Positions 45,662 through 54,333 of a stretch of DNA of 64,000 bases are shown here, piece after piece. The DNA is taken from positions 4,627,501 through 4,691,500 of the forward strand of contig NZ_BNJI01000001.1 in the NCBI RefSeq assembly GCF_016587415.1. The letters are read 5' to 3'. Each line of letters starts with the position of its first letter. The stretch's first letter is position 1. Both the position numbers and the translations under genes were made by a program. Under the pieces are notes generated by a model. The model saw only the letters and a list, made by a program, of their open reading frames with translations. It did not search any database and had not been told where the DNA came from. Origin of the DNA: Ktedonobacter sp. SOSP1-85 (GTDB taxonomy: Bacteria; Chloroflexota; Ktedonobacteria; Ktedonobacterales; Ktedonobacteraceae).

Positions 45662-45863
45662 GGAGAGCTCCTTTGAAGCGAACGAAGATTTTGAAAGCCA
45701 TCTGCCGATCAATAGTTATTGAACATGGTCAAGTGGGTTAGAACAAGAACAAAGAGATCAAGAACCTTCTCTCTCTTCTCTGATAGTTTAAACGCAGATA
45801 CGCATTTTATTTGCATATGGGTTTTTAAGTGCTCATGCTCCATCGAAACCGACCTTCTTTTGA

Positions 45864-46399
45864 TTGACGCCGATTAACCAGGCTCGGACTCTTCTCGCTG
45901 TTGCTCGTGGTCATCGCTTGGAGATGCTTATTGCGCTGGCTTTGACTACGGGTATGTGTCGTGGTGAACTGCTGGCCTGCGTTGGTCTGATGTTGACTTT
46001 GAGATTGGTACCCTCCATGTGAGGCGAACTGCTGACTATATTGCTCGTTATGGCTATGTCGAGACTGAGCCTAAAACGAAACGCAGTCACCGTAAAATCT
46101 TGTTGCCTGGCTTTGTTTTAAAGATGCTAGAAGATCATAAGCTTGCTCAATTGGAGCATCATTTGAAAGTTGGCGATGTCTGGCAGGGGCTTGATCTAAT
46201 AGTCTGTGGCCTGGATGGCGGTTACCTTAACCCTCGTTATATCCTTAAGATGTTTGATCGGCTGTTAGATGAGGCTGGCATTCCTCAGATGCGTATTCAT
46301 GATCTGCGTCATAGTGTTCTGGCTATGCTGTCTCACATGAATGTGGGCACGCTCTCCTCTGGATGTGGAGTTGAGCTATGGGAATATCGTACAACCTGA
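45864..46399 (+). pseudogene. Tyrosine recombinase / integrase remnant
   Basis: Catalytic-domain fragment of a phage-type integrase. LTPINQARTLLAVARGHRLE and LALTTGMCRGELLA (the first catalytic Arg) are followed, in another frame, by RWSDVDFEIGTLHVRRTADY and HDLRHSVLAML (the His-x-x-Arg box). Adding one C at the CC pair 45976-45977 joins the two. The N-terminal DNA-binding domain is missing, and the sequence decays after NVG so the catalytic Tyr is gone; further weak similarity runs to about 46585. The gene is dead, marking an old integrative element. Confidence 0.8.
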
Positions 46400-46651
46400 T
46401 GTCTTTGTGCTTCTGAACGAGCGTCTTGATCAAGATATTGGTTCTCGTATTGTAGGTGCTCCTGATCGAGAGGACGAAATGCTCTTGTTTTTCGGACTCG
46501 CGTTCTCAGATATGCGTCAAACGGGACATCTTATAGTTAAAAAGTATGCTATGAGCATGGGTTTCCTCTTTACTTCTTTGCTTTGAGTATCTATCCTTGA
46601 GGAAGTGGACAGACAGACAATTGTTGTTAGCCCGAATGAAAGGAGAGAGAA

Positions 46652-47026
46652 GTGAACCACTCTCTTGAGGAAATTGTGCATGCTGAGAAGCAGCTTCAAC
46701 AGGCAATGGTGAACAATGATGTGCAAGCCCTTGAACGATTACTACATGATGATCTGGTGTTTATTGATGCCGAGGGAAATGTACAGGGGAAACGCGATGA
46801 TATCGAAAGTCATGCATCTGGTGCTGTTGTTCAGACAGCAGTGGAGTTTGTCGAAGAACCAGTTATGCAATTCTATGGAGAAAGCGCAATTGTTGCAGTA
46901 AAAGCTCATGTAAAGGTGCGATTACAGGGAAAACCTCTTGAGGTTTTCTGCCGCTATCTGCGTGTATGGCTGTTTCAGGATGAGCGCTGGCAAATTATCT
47001 CAGGAGCTGTACGTATCATCTCTTGA
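46652..47026 (+). CDS. NTF2-like (SnoaL / DUF4440) protein
   Basis: 124 residues, the normal size for a single NTF2-like alpha/beta cone. GTG start behind AAAGGAGAGAG. Family pattern: helix EIVHAEKQLQQAMVNNDVQAL, LLHDDLVFIDAEGNVQGK, then strands ending VWLFQDERWQIISGAVRII. Members bind small molecules or act as steroid-isomerase-like or unknown enzymes. Isolated in the island between an integrase relic and an IS element. Confidence 0.75.
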   Translation: MNHSLEEIVHAEKQLQQAMVNNDVQALERLLHDDLVFIDAEGNVQGKRDDIESHASGAVVQTAVEFVEEPVMQFYGESAIVAVKAHVKVRLQGKPLEVFCRYLRVWLFQDERWQIISGAVRIIS

Positions 47027-47254
47027 TGACGACTCATATCATCTGTTTTCTTCATAACGAAGTGCTTCTGCTGGAAAAGTCCCTCTTTGCTCAGCCGCAT
47101 ACACAGGCTTTTCTGGCAGATGAACTACAATACGGCTTTGACCGATAAACCGTCTGACTCGTCATTGACCCATATCCTGTCCTGTGGGGACAAACTGGCT
47201 GGCAAACCACATTAAGATTAAGGCAAGAAGGGTCATAAAATTACTCTTCTTGCT

Positions 47255-47551
47255 TTAACCTTTGTTGGGCAGCCAGGATATCATTTTTGAAATCAAGGGC
47301 TGGGGGTATATTTCGCTTAAATCAGGTGTAAAATCATACCAGTGCTTTAGTGTGTATTGGCCATCCATCCAATCGAGCCAGAAACTATGAGCAGAGGTTG
47401 GTGTTGCAATAGTTGCGCATAATAATTCAATTTCCCAGGGGTATTGGCTACCTGGCAACTCTCGGCCTTCATTCGACACATCTACTATTTCGTATTTTAG
47501 AATGCCCCGTTCTGTAAGACCGTGTTTTGTTAATCGCAGAGATGGCCTCAC
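47255..47551 (-). pseudogene. Hypothetical gene truncated by the IS5-like element
   Basis: The ORF reads 98 residues, but its first ~11 codons (47518-47551) lie inside the IS5-like element, so the original N terminus was replaced. The native part (LTERGILKYEIVDVSNEG ... WLPNKG) is rich in aromatic residues and not recognised. No Shine-Dalgarno is seen at the new GTG. Probably not functional. Confidence 0.5.
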
Positions 47552-47567
47552 ATGATAAACTGGAAGG

Positions 47568-48386
47568 ATGAGTACAAGTTATCCCAGTAATCTGTCTGAT
47601 GCGGAGTGGGAGTGCCTGCAGCGCCACCTCCCTCTCCAGTCCAAACGAGGCAGGCCACCCGCCCACTCCCTGCGTGCCATTTTTAATGCCATCTTTTACG
47701 TTTTGCGCACTGGTTGCCCATGGCGTTACCTGCCAACCAACTTTCCGCCATGGCAAACGGTCTTTTATCACTTCCGGCGCCTGCGCCTCAAAGGGACCTG
47801 GACGCTTTTGCTGCGGGCGTTGCACCAGGCTGAACGAGAACGACAAGGAAGGCGCCCTGACCCAAGTGCAGCCAGCATGGATTCGCCATCCGCGTGAAAA
47901 CGGTTGAGGAGTCGTCTGGGATCTGTGGCTACGATGCCCACAAACACATCAAAGGGAGAAAACGGCATCTCCTCGTGGATACGCTAGGTATCCCCATTTC
48001 CATCTACGTAACCCCTGCCGATACGCATGATACCCGCGTGGGCTCGTTGTCTACTTGCAGGGCTCAAGTTCTTCGTGCCGCGTCTGAAAAAGATTTGGGC
48101 AGATGCGGCCTATCGTGGGCAGGAGTTCGCTGAGTGGTGTCAAGCCACAGGAGAGTGGGAACTGGAAGTCGTGGAACGCCCATCAGGCACCCGCGGTTTC
48201 AGCGTGGTGCCTCGTAGATGGGTCGTGGAGCGAACATTCAGTTGGATTTTCCGTAACAGAAGAATGAGTAAGGATTACGAGCGAAAAGTGCAGAAGAGTG
48301 AAACACTGATCCCGCGTGGCAATGATTCGGTTGCTCCTCGCTCGTTTGGGGCGCAAGAACGAACCCGTTCCCAAACACCCCATTAG
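47568..48386 (+). pseudogene. IS5 family transposase, frameshifted twice
   Basis: Three frames give one DDE transposase: residues of the first frame start MSTSYPSNLSDAEWECLQRHL and contain GCPWRYLPTNFPPWQTVF; the second begins near 47894 with VKTVEESSGICGYDAHKHIK and RHLLVDTLGIP; the third continues RLKKIWADAAYRGQEF and WVVERTFSWI. The first Asp (ASMDSPSA for the usual DSQSVK) is present but the frame shifts there by extra bases, and a second shift follows near 48035-48060. Unlike the other frameshifts, the first is not a homopolymer change, so real decay is more likely. Confidence 0.88.
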
Positions 48387-49105
48387 GGCGTAAACCGTTT
48401 CCAATGGCCTTCGGAGACCACTTCGACTGCTCCGTCGATCACTTTGATGGCGGTCTGATCGTCGATCGCGTACGTTGGCATGGGTAGCCTCGCAGCCCAC
48501 TTTTCTGCGTTGGCCAGGGAAGCGTCCGGGTGATCCTCGTGATCCAGGTGCGGAATCAACGCAAAGTCAACCAGTCCCACTCCCTGAGCCGTGACCAAGA
48601 TCCTGCTGATTTCTCCCTGGGGTGTGGCGAACACGATGTCTTCCGACGTGAGCGATTCACCGCTGCCCCTGCGCGGATCACGGTAGGTCTCGCCGAAGGT
48701 GGCGGCGGCCGCCATGCTCCCGGCGCTCACCCCCACGTAGACCGTCTCGCGCAGCAGAGAGGGCAACAGGTCTGCCAGTCCCGACTGTCGCATCCAGTGG
48801 CACAGATACAGGGGATCGCCGCCGCCAACCAGCAGGGTGTCCGTCTCCTTAAGCATTGGGACCCAACAGTCCTCTTGGATACTGGGCAGAGCGGTGAGCT
48901 CCAGCACGCCCAACGACTTCCACCCCAATTCGCACAAGGGGCCGCGGATCAGCCGCCAGGCCATGGCAGCACCGCCAGGGAAGGGGTAGATCGCGGTGGG
49001 AATGTAGAGGGCACTGGACTCGGTAATCGGTTTGCCCAACAGATCAACCAGAGCGTTGCGAATGCTGTCGTTTTTGATGCCAGCCGAGGTGAGAAGCAAT
49101 TTCAT
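48383..49105 (-). CDS. Peptidase E-like protein (S51 family dipeptidase)
   Basis: 240 residues, intact. The S51 signature is present: nucleophile Ser in VGVSAGSMAAA, preceded by TLLVGGGDPLYLCHWM, with a probable catalytic His in ALIPHLDHEDHPD. The family hydrolyses Asp-X dipeptides or acts as cyanophycinase. The N-terminal LLLTSAGIKNDSI is typical. It overlaps the 3' end of the transposase pseudogene by four bases and sits wholly within the IS5-like ends, so it is a passenger gene. Confidence 0.88.
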   Translation of the reverse strand: MKLLLTSAGIKNDSIRNALVDLLGKPITESSALYIPTAIYPFPGGAAMAWRLIRGPLCELGWKSLGVLELTALPSIQEDCWVPMLKETDTLLVGGGDPLYLCHWMRQSGLADLLPSLLRETVYVGVSAGSMAAAATFGETYRDPRRGSGESLTSEDIVFATPQGEISRILVTAQGVGLVDFALIPHLDHEDHPDASLANAEKWAARLPMPTYAIDDQTAIKVIDGAVEVVSEGHWKRFTP

Positions 49106-49363
49106 GATGGTTTCCTTTCCAATCCATGAAGAGGCGAAAGTCTTTTCCGATCATGCTCTTTGAGACTGAAGCAGAACGACCCCAGAACGTAACGACTGCG
49201 TTTCTCCCAGCTTGAGTCGTCTGCTCTCCTGGATGTCTTGAGACAAAGGTCTTCCGCTCCCCAATTGCATGCAAGATATTCTACCATCTTACAAAGCAAA
49301 AACTTCTCCTATTTTGCTCTTTTGTCCATGCAGCATTACCGCCGCGCATTCCAAAACACGGTC

Positions 49364-49498
49364 TAAGTACTACAGCACCACTTAAAACGTGGGGTGGCTC
49401 CACAAGCTCACTGCCACGTTACAATTCTTCTACAAAGAAGAAGCCTACGAAGCCACTTCGTAACATACATACCTCGCTAAGTGGTGCTGTAGTACTTA
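49364..49498. mobile_element. 135-bp MITE-like element with 21-bp perfect inverted repeats
   Basis: TAAGTACTACAGCACCACTTA (49364-49384) is repeated perfectly inverted at 49478-49498. If TA is the target duplication, the element proper is AGTACTACAG... with TA on each side, in the style of IS630/Tc1-type MITEs (inference). The interior has small inverted repeats but no ORF. Its left edge coincides with the right end of the IS5-like element, which appears to have inserted into it. The sequence from 49499 to 49643 shows nothing further. Confidence 0.7.
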
Positions 49499-49643
49499 GA
49501 AGTTGGTGAATAATCTCTTCTTCTTTTGGCGTTAAGTAACCCCCGCGCATTAAATTTTTACCCCTTCATTGCGTCTCTATAACTCGTTGCTACATTTTGC
49601 TACTTGTGGAGGTTAACAACAGGAGTTGTTATAGGGCATAAAG

Positions 49644-49684
49644 AAAGGCTAGAAGCGGGTTAACCTAACCTACTTCTAGCCTTT
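49644..49684 (-). terminator. tmRNA terminator
   Basis: AAAGGCTAGAAG (49644-49655) pairs with CTTCTAGCCTTT (49673-49684), lying five bases after the CCA end of the tmRNA on the minus strand, followed by a short T-rich stretch. Confidence 0.8.
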
Positions 49685-49688
49685 TCGT

Positions 49689-50061
49689 TGGTGGAGATGG
49701 GGGAGAGTTGAACTCCCCGTCCAACCAGTCCTACTGGAGAATATGCTACAGGCTTAGCCGATGTTTTTGCTTTCCGTAGCGGACTCCCATCGACCGGATT
49801 CCTCTACGGTGGCCCTCTGGTCTTAAGTGGTCGTTAGAAGACGGTGGCGACCACAGCAGCCCATGTAATTTGGCGCCCTTTACTAACCCCGTGGACGAAA
49901 GTTAGGAGGACGACGCATCACTGGTTATTAAGCAGCGAGAGCGTAGGAAGAAGTTGCTGGTTTGGCAACTATTTTTTTGCCGGTTGTTTAACGAGATGTG
50001 CATACCGGCACCTCGGCCTGCAAATCTTCAATCTGACCGCCTGTCGAAACCCGACATCCCC
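49689..50061 (-). ncRNA. ssrA: Transfer-messenger RNA (tmRNA)
   Basis: One-piece tmRNA of about 373 bases. The tRNA-like acceptor stem is GGGGATG (5', ending 50061) pairing perfectly with CATCTCC before ACCA; CCA is encoded (49689-49691). The T arm reads GGACGGGGAGTTCAACTCTCCCC in part. The tag frame, read from 49981 to 49928, is GKKIVAKPATSSYALAA followed by two stop codons (an Ala from the charged tmRNA precedes it). An in-frame TAA lies three codons upstream of the Gly codon, so the resume codon is GGC or one of the two codons before it. The YALAA end is the usual degradation signal for ClpXP-type proteases. It rescues stalled ribosomes together with SmpB (not in this window). Confidence 0.97.
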
Positions 50062-50113
50062 AGATGAAGCATTCCTTACGCTTCAGCTCGGAGGAGCTTC
50101 TTCGTAGGAGGAT

Positions 50114-50142
50114 AGTATATCATACTCACTACTAAATAACAA
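50114..50142 (-). promoter_or_regulatory. ssrA promoter
   Basis: Minus strand: -35 TTGTTA (50137-50142), 17-base spacer, -10 TATACT (50114-50119). Transcription should start near 50107, giving a ~45-base 5' leader removed by RNase P. Confidence 0.8.
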
Positions 50143-50217
50143 GCTATTTTGGCGTCTTATTCCGCTCTGGGAGGCACCGCTTATCCCCTCGGGACCCTCG
50201 ACGACCAGCTGGTTCGC

Positions 50218-50598
50218 CTAGTCCTCCAGGTTTTTGAGGAACTGGTCGAGCTTGACGATGAAGCGCTCGTGCGTGCCTTCGCCGATCTTCTGGCGCTCGT
50301 CGTAGGCTTCAACCTGAAAGACGAGTCTGCGCCCGTCTATCTCGTGCAAGGTGGCGACTGCACGCACGCTCTGCCCCACCGGGGTCGCGGCCAGGTGCTT
50401 CACGTTGACCAGGGTGCCTACGGTGACATGCCCTTTGTCCAGTCCTGGCGCGACGGCTTGCCAGGAGGCATTCTCCATTAGCGCGATCATCATTGGGGTG
50501 GCGAAGACTTCGACTCCTCCCGCTCCCACGGCGGCTGCGGTATTCTCCGGCGTGACGAGGGTGCTGATTTCAGCGGTCATACCAGGTGCAAGTGGCAT
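50218..50598 (-). CDS. Hotdog-fold thioesterase (fluoroacetyl-CoA thioesterase-like)
   Basis: 126 residues from ATG 50598 (AGAAAGGATGG upstream; the frame to 50628 starts before this site). The single hotdog domain shows GAGGVEVFATPMMIALMEN on the central helix, VTVGTLVNVKHLAATPVGQSV and FQVEAYDERQKIGEGTHERFIV. This pattern fits the FlK-like thioesterase group that hydrolyses small acyl-CoAs; the substrate is not known. Near tmRNA by position only. Confidence 0.85.
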   Translation of the reverse strand: MPLAPGMTAEISTLVTPENTAAAVGAGGVEVFATPMMIALMENASWQAVAPGLDKGHVTVGTLVNVKHLAATPVGQSVRAVATLHEIDGRRLVFQVEAYDERQKIGEGTHERFIVKLDQFLKNLED

Positions 50599-50703
50599 AT
50601 GCAAGCCATCCTTTCTGAGGTGATGCATATACTATAACATATGCCGCATTTGCTCCTACCTGCGTAGCTCTGCCTCGTTTAAGCGCGTGAGCCGGGCAAG
50701 AGG

Positions 50704-51288
50704 CTAGACATTGCCGAAGATGAGGGCCGCGATAAAGACCAGGACACCACCACCAACGACCTGGAGGGTCGAGAGCAGCCAGCTGGTGCCAAAGTAGCGA
50801 TGGCGGATGGCGGCGATAAGCACGAGCTCAAAGGCGACGACGATGTAGGCCGTGACCAGGGCCACACTGAGGTTGCCAATCAAGAAAGGGAGCGTGTGGA
50901 GCGCGCCGCCGAAGAAGGTCATGATGCCGGTGATACTGCCGCGCACAATGGGGCTGCCACGCCCTGTTAGCTCGCCATCGTCTGAGAGCCCCTCGGAGAG
51001 GGCCATGCTGATGCCCGCGCCTGTGGCGGTCGCCATACCAATCAGGAAGGCTATAAAGGGATTATGCGTGGTGAAGGCCGCGGTAAAGATGGGGGCCAGG
51101 GTGGAGACCGAGCCATCCATCAGTCCGGCCAGGCCAGGTTGGACGACACGCAGGAGAAAGTTATGCGAGGAATCATCGTTCCTGCGTATGGCCTCGACAA
51201 TGTCGAGAATCTCCTCTTTTACGGTCATCTTCGCGGGAAGTTGTGGCTCTTTCTGTTCGAGCACCGGCACTTTGGTCTCTTCTGTCAT
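50704..51288 (-). CDS. VIT1/CCC1-type iron/manganese transporter
   Basis: 194 residues. An N-terminal hydrophilic stretch (about 45 residues) is followed by five hydrophobic segments. Signature: GLAGLMDGSVSTLAPIF and MATATGAGISMALSEGLSDDG, typical of CCC1/VIT-family membrane proteins that move Fe2+ or Mn2+. The metal-binding loop of eukaryotic VIT1 is not seen. It lies 61 bases downstream of the Fur-family gene on the same strand, so probably one metal-homeostasis operon behind the Fur box. Confidence 0.8.
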   Translation of the reverse strand: MTEETKVPVLEQKEPQLPAKMTVKEEILDIVEAIRRNDDSSHNFLLRVVQPGLAGLMDGSVSTLAPIFTAAFTTHNPFIAFLIGMATATGAGISMALSEGLSDDGELTGRGSPIVRGSITGIMTFFGGALHTLPFLIGNLSVALVTAYIVVAFELVLIAAIRHRYFGTSWLLSTLQVVGGGVLVFIAALIFGNV

Positions 51289-51349
51289 CGCTTCTTCCTT
51301 GTTGTCTATCTATGGATAACGCTCTGGCTGATACAAGCTAGAGCGCTTT

Positions 51350-51745
51350 TTAGTCGTGTGTCTTTCCCGTGCATTGCGGACAGGTCCCATAGAGGCGTAG
51401 CTCATGTGAGCGGAGCGTAAGCCCGGTCGCACGCGCTGCCGCCAGGAGCATCTCCTGTGGAAGTTGGATCTCAACGGGTACGTCGAAGAGCGCTCCACAC
51501 ATGGTGCAGATGGCGTGATCATGGCGCTCAATATGCGCGTCATAACGGCATCCCTCTTCGGTTCGCCCCAGTTCCTTAATATATCCACGTTCCGCGAGCT
51601 GGTGAAGGATGCGATAGACACTGGCTAACCCGATGCGCGGACGCAGGCTCTTCACTGCATCATAAATGTCAAGCGCGGTCGGGTGATCAGCTCCCCGTAC
51701 AATATCAAGCACGGCTTGCGCGTTCGCGTTCAGTTTCTCTCGCAT
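51350..51745 (-). CDS. fur: Fur family metal-responsive regulator
   Basis: 131 residues. A winged helix (PTALDIYDAVKSLRPRIGLASVYRIL) precedes the dimerisation and metal domain with HIERHDHAICTMC and CPQC, the four Cys that bind structural zinc. The His-rich HDHAICTMCG marks the sensory site. Fur, PerR and Zur members cannot be separated by eye; the adjacent VIT-type transporter and the perfect Fur-like box favour iron or manganese. Confidence 0.9.
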   Translation of the reverse strand: MREKLNANAQAVLDIVRGADHPTALDIYDAVKSLRPRIGLASVYRILHQLAERGYIKELGRTEEGCRYDAHIERHDHAICTMCGALFDVPVEIQLPQEMLLAAARATGLTLRSHELRLYGTCPQCTGKTHD

Positions 51746-51788
51746 GATTGCTCCTTAGCTTGCCCTAATCTCATCTGTTAGGCTCACC

Positions 51789-51851
51789 TGAAAATGAGAA
51801 TTATTCTCATTTTCACAAAGATATGATACAACCTGGAGTGTGGCTTGTCAA
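51789..51851 (-). promoter_or_regulatory. fur promoter with perfect 27-bp Fur box
   Basis: Minus strand: -35 TTGACA (51846-51851), 17-base spacer, -10 TATCAT (51823-51828). A perfect palindrome, 13 + 1 + 13 bases, TGAAAATGAGAAT-T-ATTCTCATTTTCA (given as its two halves), lies at 51789-51815 exactly over the expected start site. The core GAGAATTATTCTC matches the classic Fur/PerR box. It implies autorepression by the Fur-family gene and shared control of the transporter. Confidence 0.88.
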
Positions 51852-52061
51852 GATGGGTGCTATAACCAGTACAAGGCTTCACACGCCAGGCCAGGCGCCA
51901 AATAGCCCTTTGGGTTGCAATAATGGACTAGGGGGCGAGGAAAACTTATATAATGTTTGAGGAGGAGATAACCTGAAGGTAGTGTGGCAGAGGGCGCGTG
52001 TCTTCCCTGGGCATATCCGGCCGGAAGGCTGTGAATGTGAAATAGAAATAGGAGTTCTTGT

Positions 52062-52844
52062 ATGCAGATTGCCGGGCGAATGGCCTGTGTCGCGCACCGT
52101 GGGGGAGCACGACTGGCACCTGAAAATACCTTAGGGGCATTTCGCAATGCCCTGGCTTTAGAGGTCGATGCCGTTGAATTAGATGTGCAGATGAGTCGTG
52201 ATGGTCAGCTGATTGTCTTTCATGATAATACGCTTGAGCGTTTGACTGAGGGGCATGGAAACTTGCTAGACCAGGATTTTGCTTATCTGCGTTCACTCAA
52301 TGCCGCAGCCCACTTCCCGGGTGGCTGGTCGGAGCGTGAGCAGATTCCAACACTGCGCGAGGTCCTAGAATTGGTGAAGGGGCGCGCACATGTATTGCTT
52401 GAGTTGAAGTCTAGCCAGCGTGATGGCGTGTATGGTCGTTATCCACGGATGGTACCTGCCGTGCTCGAAGATCTCCAGAGTATGGAGATGCTAGACCAGG
52501 TCTTGCTGATCGCCTTTGACTGGGAGTTGTTGGCCGAGGCGAAACAGCGACAGCCAGAGGTCGAGATAGGCCTGATCCTTTCAAGCGAGGTATGGGATGT
52601 GCAGGCAGATGGCTGGGTAGCGGCTGCCTGTATGCGAGCGCGTGAACTGGGGAGCGCGTGGATTGATATTGATCATCACCTGTTGACACCAGGGGTTGCT
52701 CAGATCATACGGCAGGAGAGCCTCCACCTGGCCGCCTGGACCGCGAATACGTCTGAAGATATCCAGCATTGTCAGGAGGTGGGTGTGGAGGCGCTTGCCA
52801 CGGATCGCCCAGATCTGATGCTACGGTCTTCACTGCATGTATAG
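52062..52844 (+). CDS. Glycerophosphodiester phosphodiesterase
   Basis: 260 residues, TIM-barrel GDPD. It splits glycerophosphodiesters to glycerol-3-phosphate and an alcohol. Catalytic and metal residues: HRGGARLAPENT (His/Arg/Glu), AVELDVQMSRDGQLIVFHD (Glu-x-Asp and the second His), then LLELK. RBS AGGAG before ATG 52062. Probably cytosolic because there is no signal peptide. Divergent from fur across a gap with a possible -10 TATAAT at 51949-51954. Confidence 0.92.
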   Translation: MQIAGRMACVAHRGGARLAPENTLGAFRNALALEVDAVELDVQMSRDGQLIVFHDNTLERLTEGHGNLLDQDFAYLRSLNAAAHFPGGWSEREQIPTLREVLELVKGRAHVLLELKSSQRDGVYGRYPRMVPAVLEDLQSMEMLDQVLLIAFDWELLAEAKQRQPEVEIGLILSSEVWDVQADGWVAAACMRARELGSAWIDIDHHLLTPGVAQIIRQESLHLAAWTANTSEDIQHCQEVGVEALATDRPDLMLRSSLHV

Positions 52845-53185
52845 TATGTTATCGCGCTTCTCCATTGTTGCGTGCCCTCAAAAAAGGGATGCATAGGCTA
52901 AAAGTTATTGTGAATCGTACTATAGATGTGTCTCGTTTTCCAGGTAGCGCGTTTTAACTTATTGTCTAACCTGAGTGCGAAGCGCTCGTCACGAGCACCT
53001 CGCGTCTGAATGGGTGGATGGTCACTGCTGAAAGAAGCCATGAGGGCAAAGGTACCATAGCTTTATGATGCTTACAGGGGCGTATGCTATAATAGGTCCC
53101 GATTGGAGAGACTGACGAGCATGAGCCGCAGGTAAATACATGCAATTTTTCTGTTTGAGTAATGATGGTTTGGAGTACACGAGGC
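52845..53185 (+). promoter_or_regulatory. Gap with probable glycosyltransferase promoter
   Basis: About 340 bases. An extended -10 (TGCTATAAT, box at 53088-53093) gives the best promoter for the downstream glycosyltransferase gene; the -35 is weak. A small hairpin-like stretch GAGTGCGAAGCGCTC (about 52973-52987) resembles the satellite hairpins elsewhere. No RNA gene is recognised. Confidence 0.45.
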
Positions 53186-54190
53186 ATGCAACAGACACAA
53201 GTATCTATGAATGTGCCAGCTGAAGCTGCACCTGAAGAAGCGACTCCCGCTATTGATTTAACGATAGTTGTGCCAGTAAAAGATGAACAAAAGAGCGTTG
53301 GAATCCTATTTGATAAGCTCGCGGAACAGATTGGCCAGCTAGGCAAGAGCTTCGAAGTCATTTTTATTGATGATGGTAGCGTTGATAACACCTTTGAGGA
53401 GCTGAAAAAGTTACGCCTGGAGCATCCCGGTGTCGTGCGCATCGTCCAGTTCAGGCGCAATTTTAGCAAGACGCCTGCCCTGGTGGCTGGTTTTAGCCGG
53501 AGTCGTGGCCAGGTTATCTTTACCATGGATGGCGACTTGCAGGATGATCCCGAGGAAATTCCCCGTTACCTGGCGAAGTTGGATGAGGGCTATGACCTGG
53601 TAACGGGTTGGAAGTTTCCACGCCTCGATCCAATCTCCAAGACCTTCCCCTCACGCATCTTTAACTGGTTGGTGAGCACGATGACTGGCGTCCATTTGCA
53701 TGATATCAACAATGGTTTCAAAGCCTACCGTCGTGAGTTAGTTGAGGATCCGCATCTCAAGCTGTATGGCGAGTTCCATCGTTTTGTGCCTGTTATGGCC
53801 CATTGGCGTGGCTTCAAGGTTGCGGAGATCAAGGTCCGCCACCATCCACGCAAATTTGGTACATCCAAGTATGGCTTCCGACGCTTTGCTCGTGGCTTGA
53901 TTGACCTCTTAAACGTGCTCTTCCTGACCTCATTTGTGCGCACCCCACTGCGGCTGTTTGGCCCACTTGGTTTCTTTACGCTCTTCCTGGGCTTCCTTAT
54001 CGATATCTTTGTGGTGATCCGCAAATTTACGCTCAATCAGCCTATTCATGATCAGCCCCTGCTGTTTGTGGGTATTCTCCTGATGATCTTTGGCGTGCAG
54101 TTTATCTTGACCGGCCTACAAAGTGAAATGATTCGCTACTACGCGTTCCGGCCTGATGAAGAGTATAGCATCAAACAGGAACTGAATTAA
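53186..54190 (+). CDS. Family 2 glycosyltransferase, polyprenyl-phosphate sugar type
   Basis: 334 residues from ATG 53186 (GGAG ten bases upstream; ATG 53162 is an alternative). GT-A domain: DLTIVVPVKDEQKSVG, EVIFIDDGSVDNT, the DxD-type FTMDGDLQDDPEEIP and NGFKAYRRELV. Two C-terminal membrane helices (LGFFTLFLGFLIDIFVV and LLFVGILLMIFGVQFIL). It fits the DPM1/GtrB-like group that loads a sugar on dolichyl- or undecaprenyl-phosphate. The next gene encodes a DUF2079 membrane protein that could use such a donor. Confidence 0.9.
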   Translation: MQQTQVSMNVPAEAAPEEATPAIDLTIVVPVKDEQKSVGILFDKLAEQIGQLGKSFEVIFIDDGSVDNTFEELKKLRLEHPGVVRIVQFRRNFSKTPALVAGFSRSRGQVIFTMDGDLQDDPEEIPRYLAKLDEGYDLVTGWKFPRLDPISKTFPSRIFNWLVSTMTGVHLHDINNGFKAYRRELVEDPHLKLYGEFHRFVPVMAHWRGFKVAEIKVRHHPRKFGTSKYGFRRFARGLIDLLNVLFLTSFVRTPLRLFGPLGFFTLFLGFLIDIFVVIRKFTLNQPIHDQPLLFVGILLMIFGVQFILTGLQSEMIRYYAFRPDEEYSIKQELN

Positions 54191-54247
54191 CTCGATGCAC
54201 AATGTGTGAGTGTGATGGCTCGCGCCTGGGATGCTCGCCCACGTGGA

Positions 54248-54290
54248 TGTAGTGTGTGCTGGCTGCCGCAGGTTGCCAGCACACACTACA
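54248..54290. repeat. Palindromic hairpin inside a plus-strand gene pair
   Basis: Perfect 16-bp arms TGTAGTGTGTGCTGGC (54248-54263) and 54275-54290, with tip GCCGCAGGTT. It lies between the glycosyltransferase and DUF2079 genes, both plus strand, 126 bases apart. Confidence 0.7.
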
Positions 54291-54333
54291 CCCGTAACTA
54301 GAAATCGTATGCTGGGTGACAAGGTGGTATCGT

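Larger units (their letters stand above)
47518..49363. mobile_element. IS5-like element carrying a peptidase E passenger
   Basis: Outer ends GACCGTGTTTTG (47518-47529) and its complement CAAAACACGGTC (49352-49363) form 12-bp terminal inverted repeats. TAA flanks both sides (47515-47517 and 49364-49366), as expected for the three-base duplication of IS5-family elements. Inside are a broken IS5-type transposase (+) and an intact peptidase E gene (-) with its own upstream region. The GACCGT ends and TNA duplication agree with the IS427-like group of IS5. Confidence 0.75.

Noticed and set aside
49844..50107. 87-codon open frame at the tmRNA locus
   Set aside because: It is the opposite strand of the tmRNA gene.
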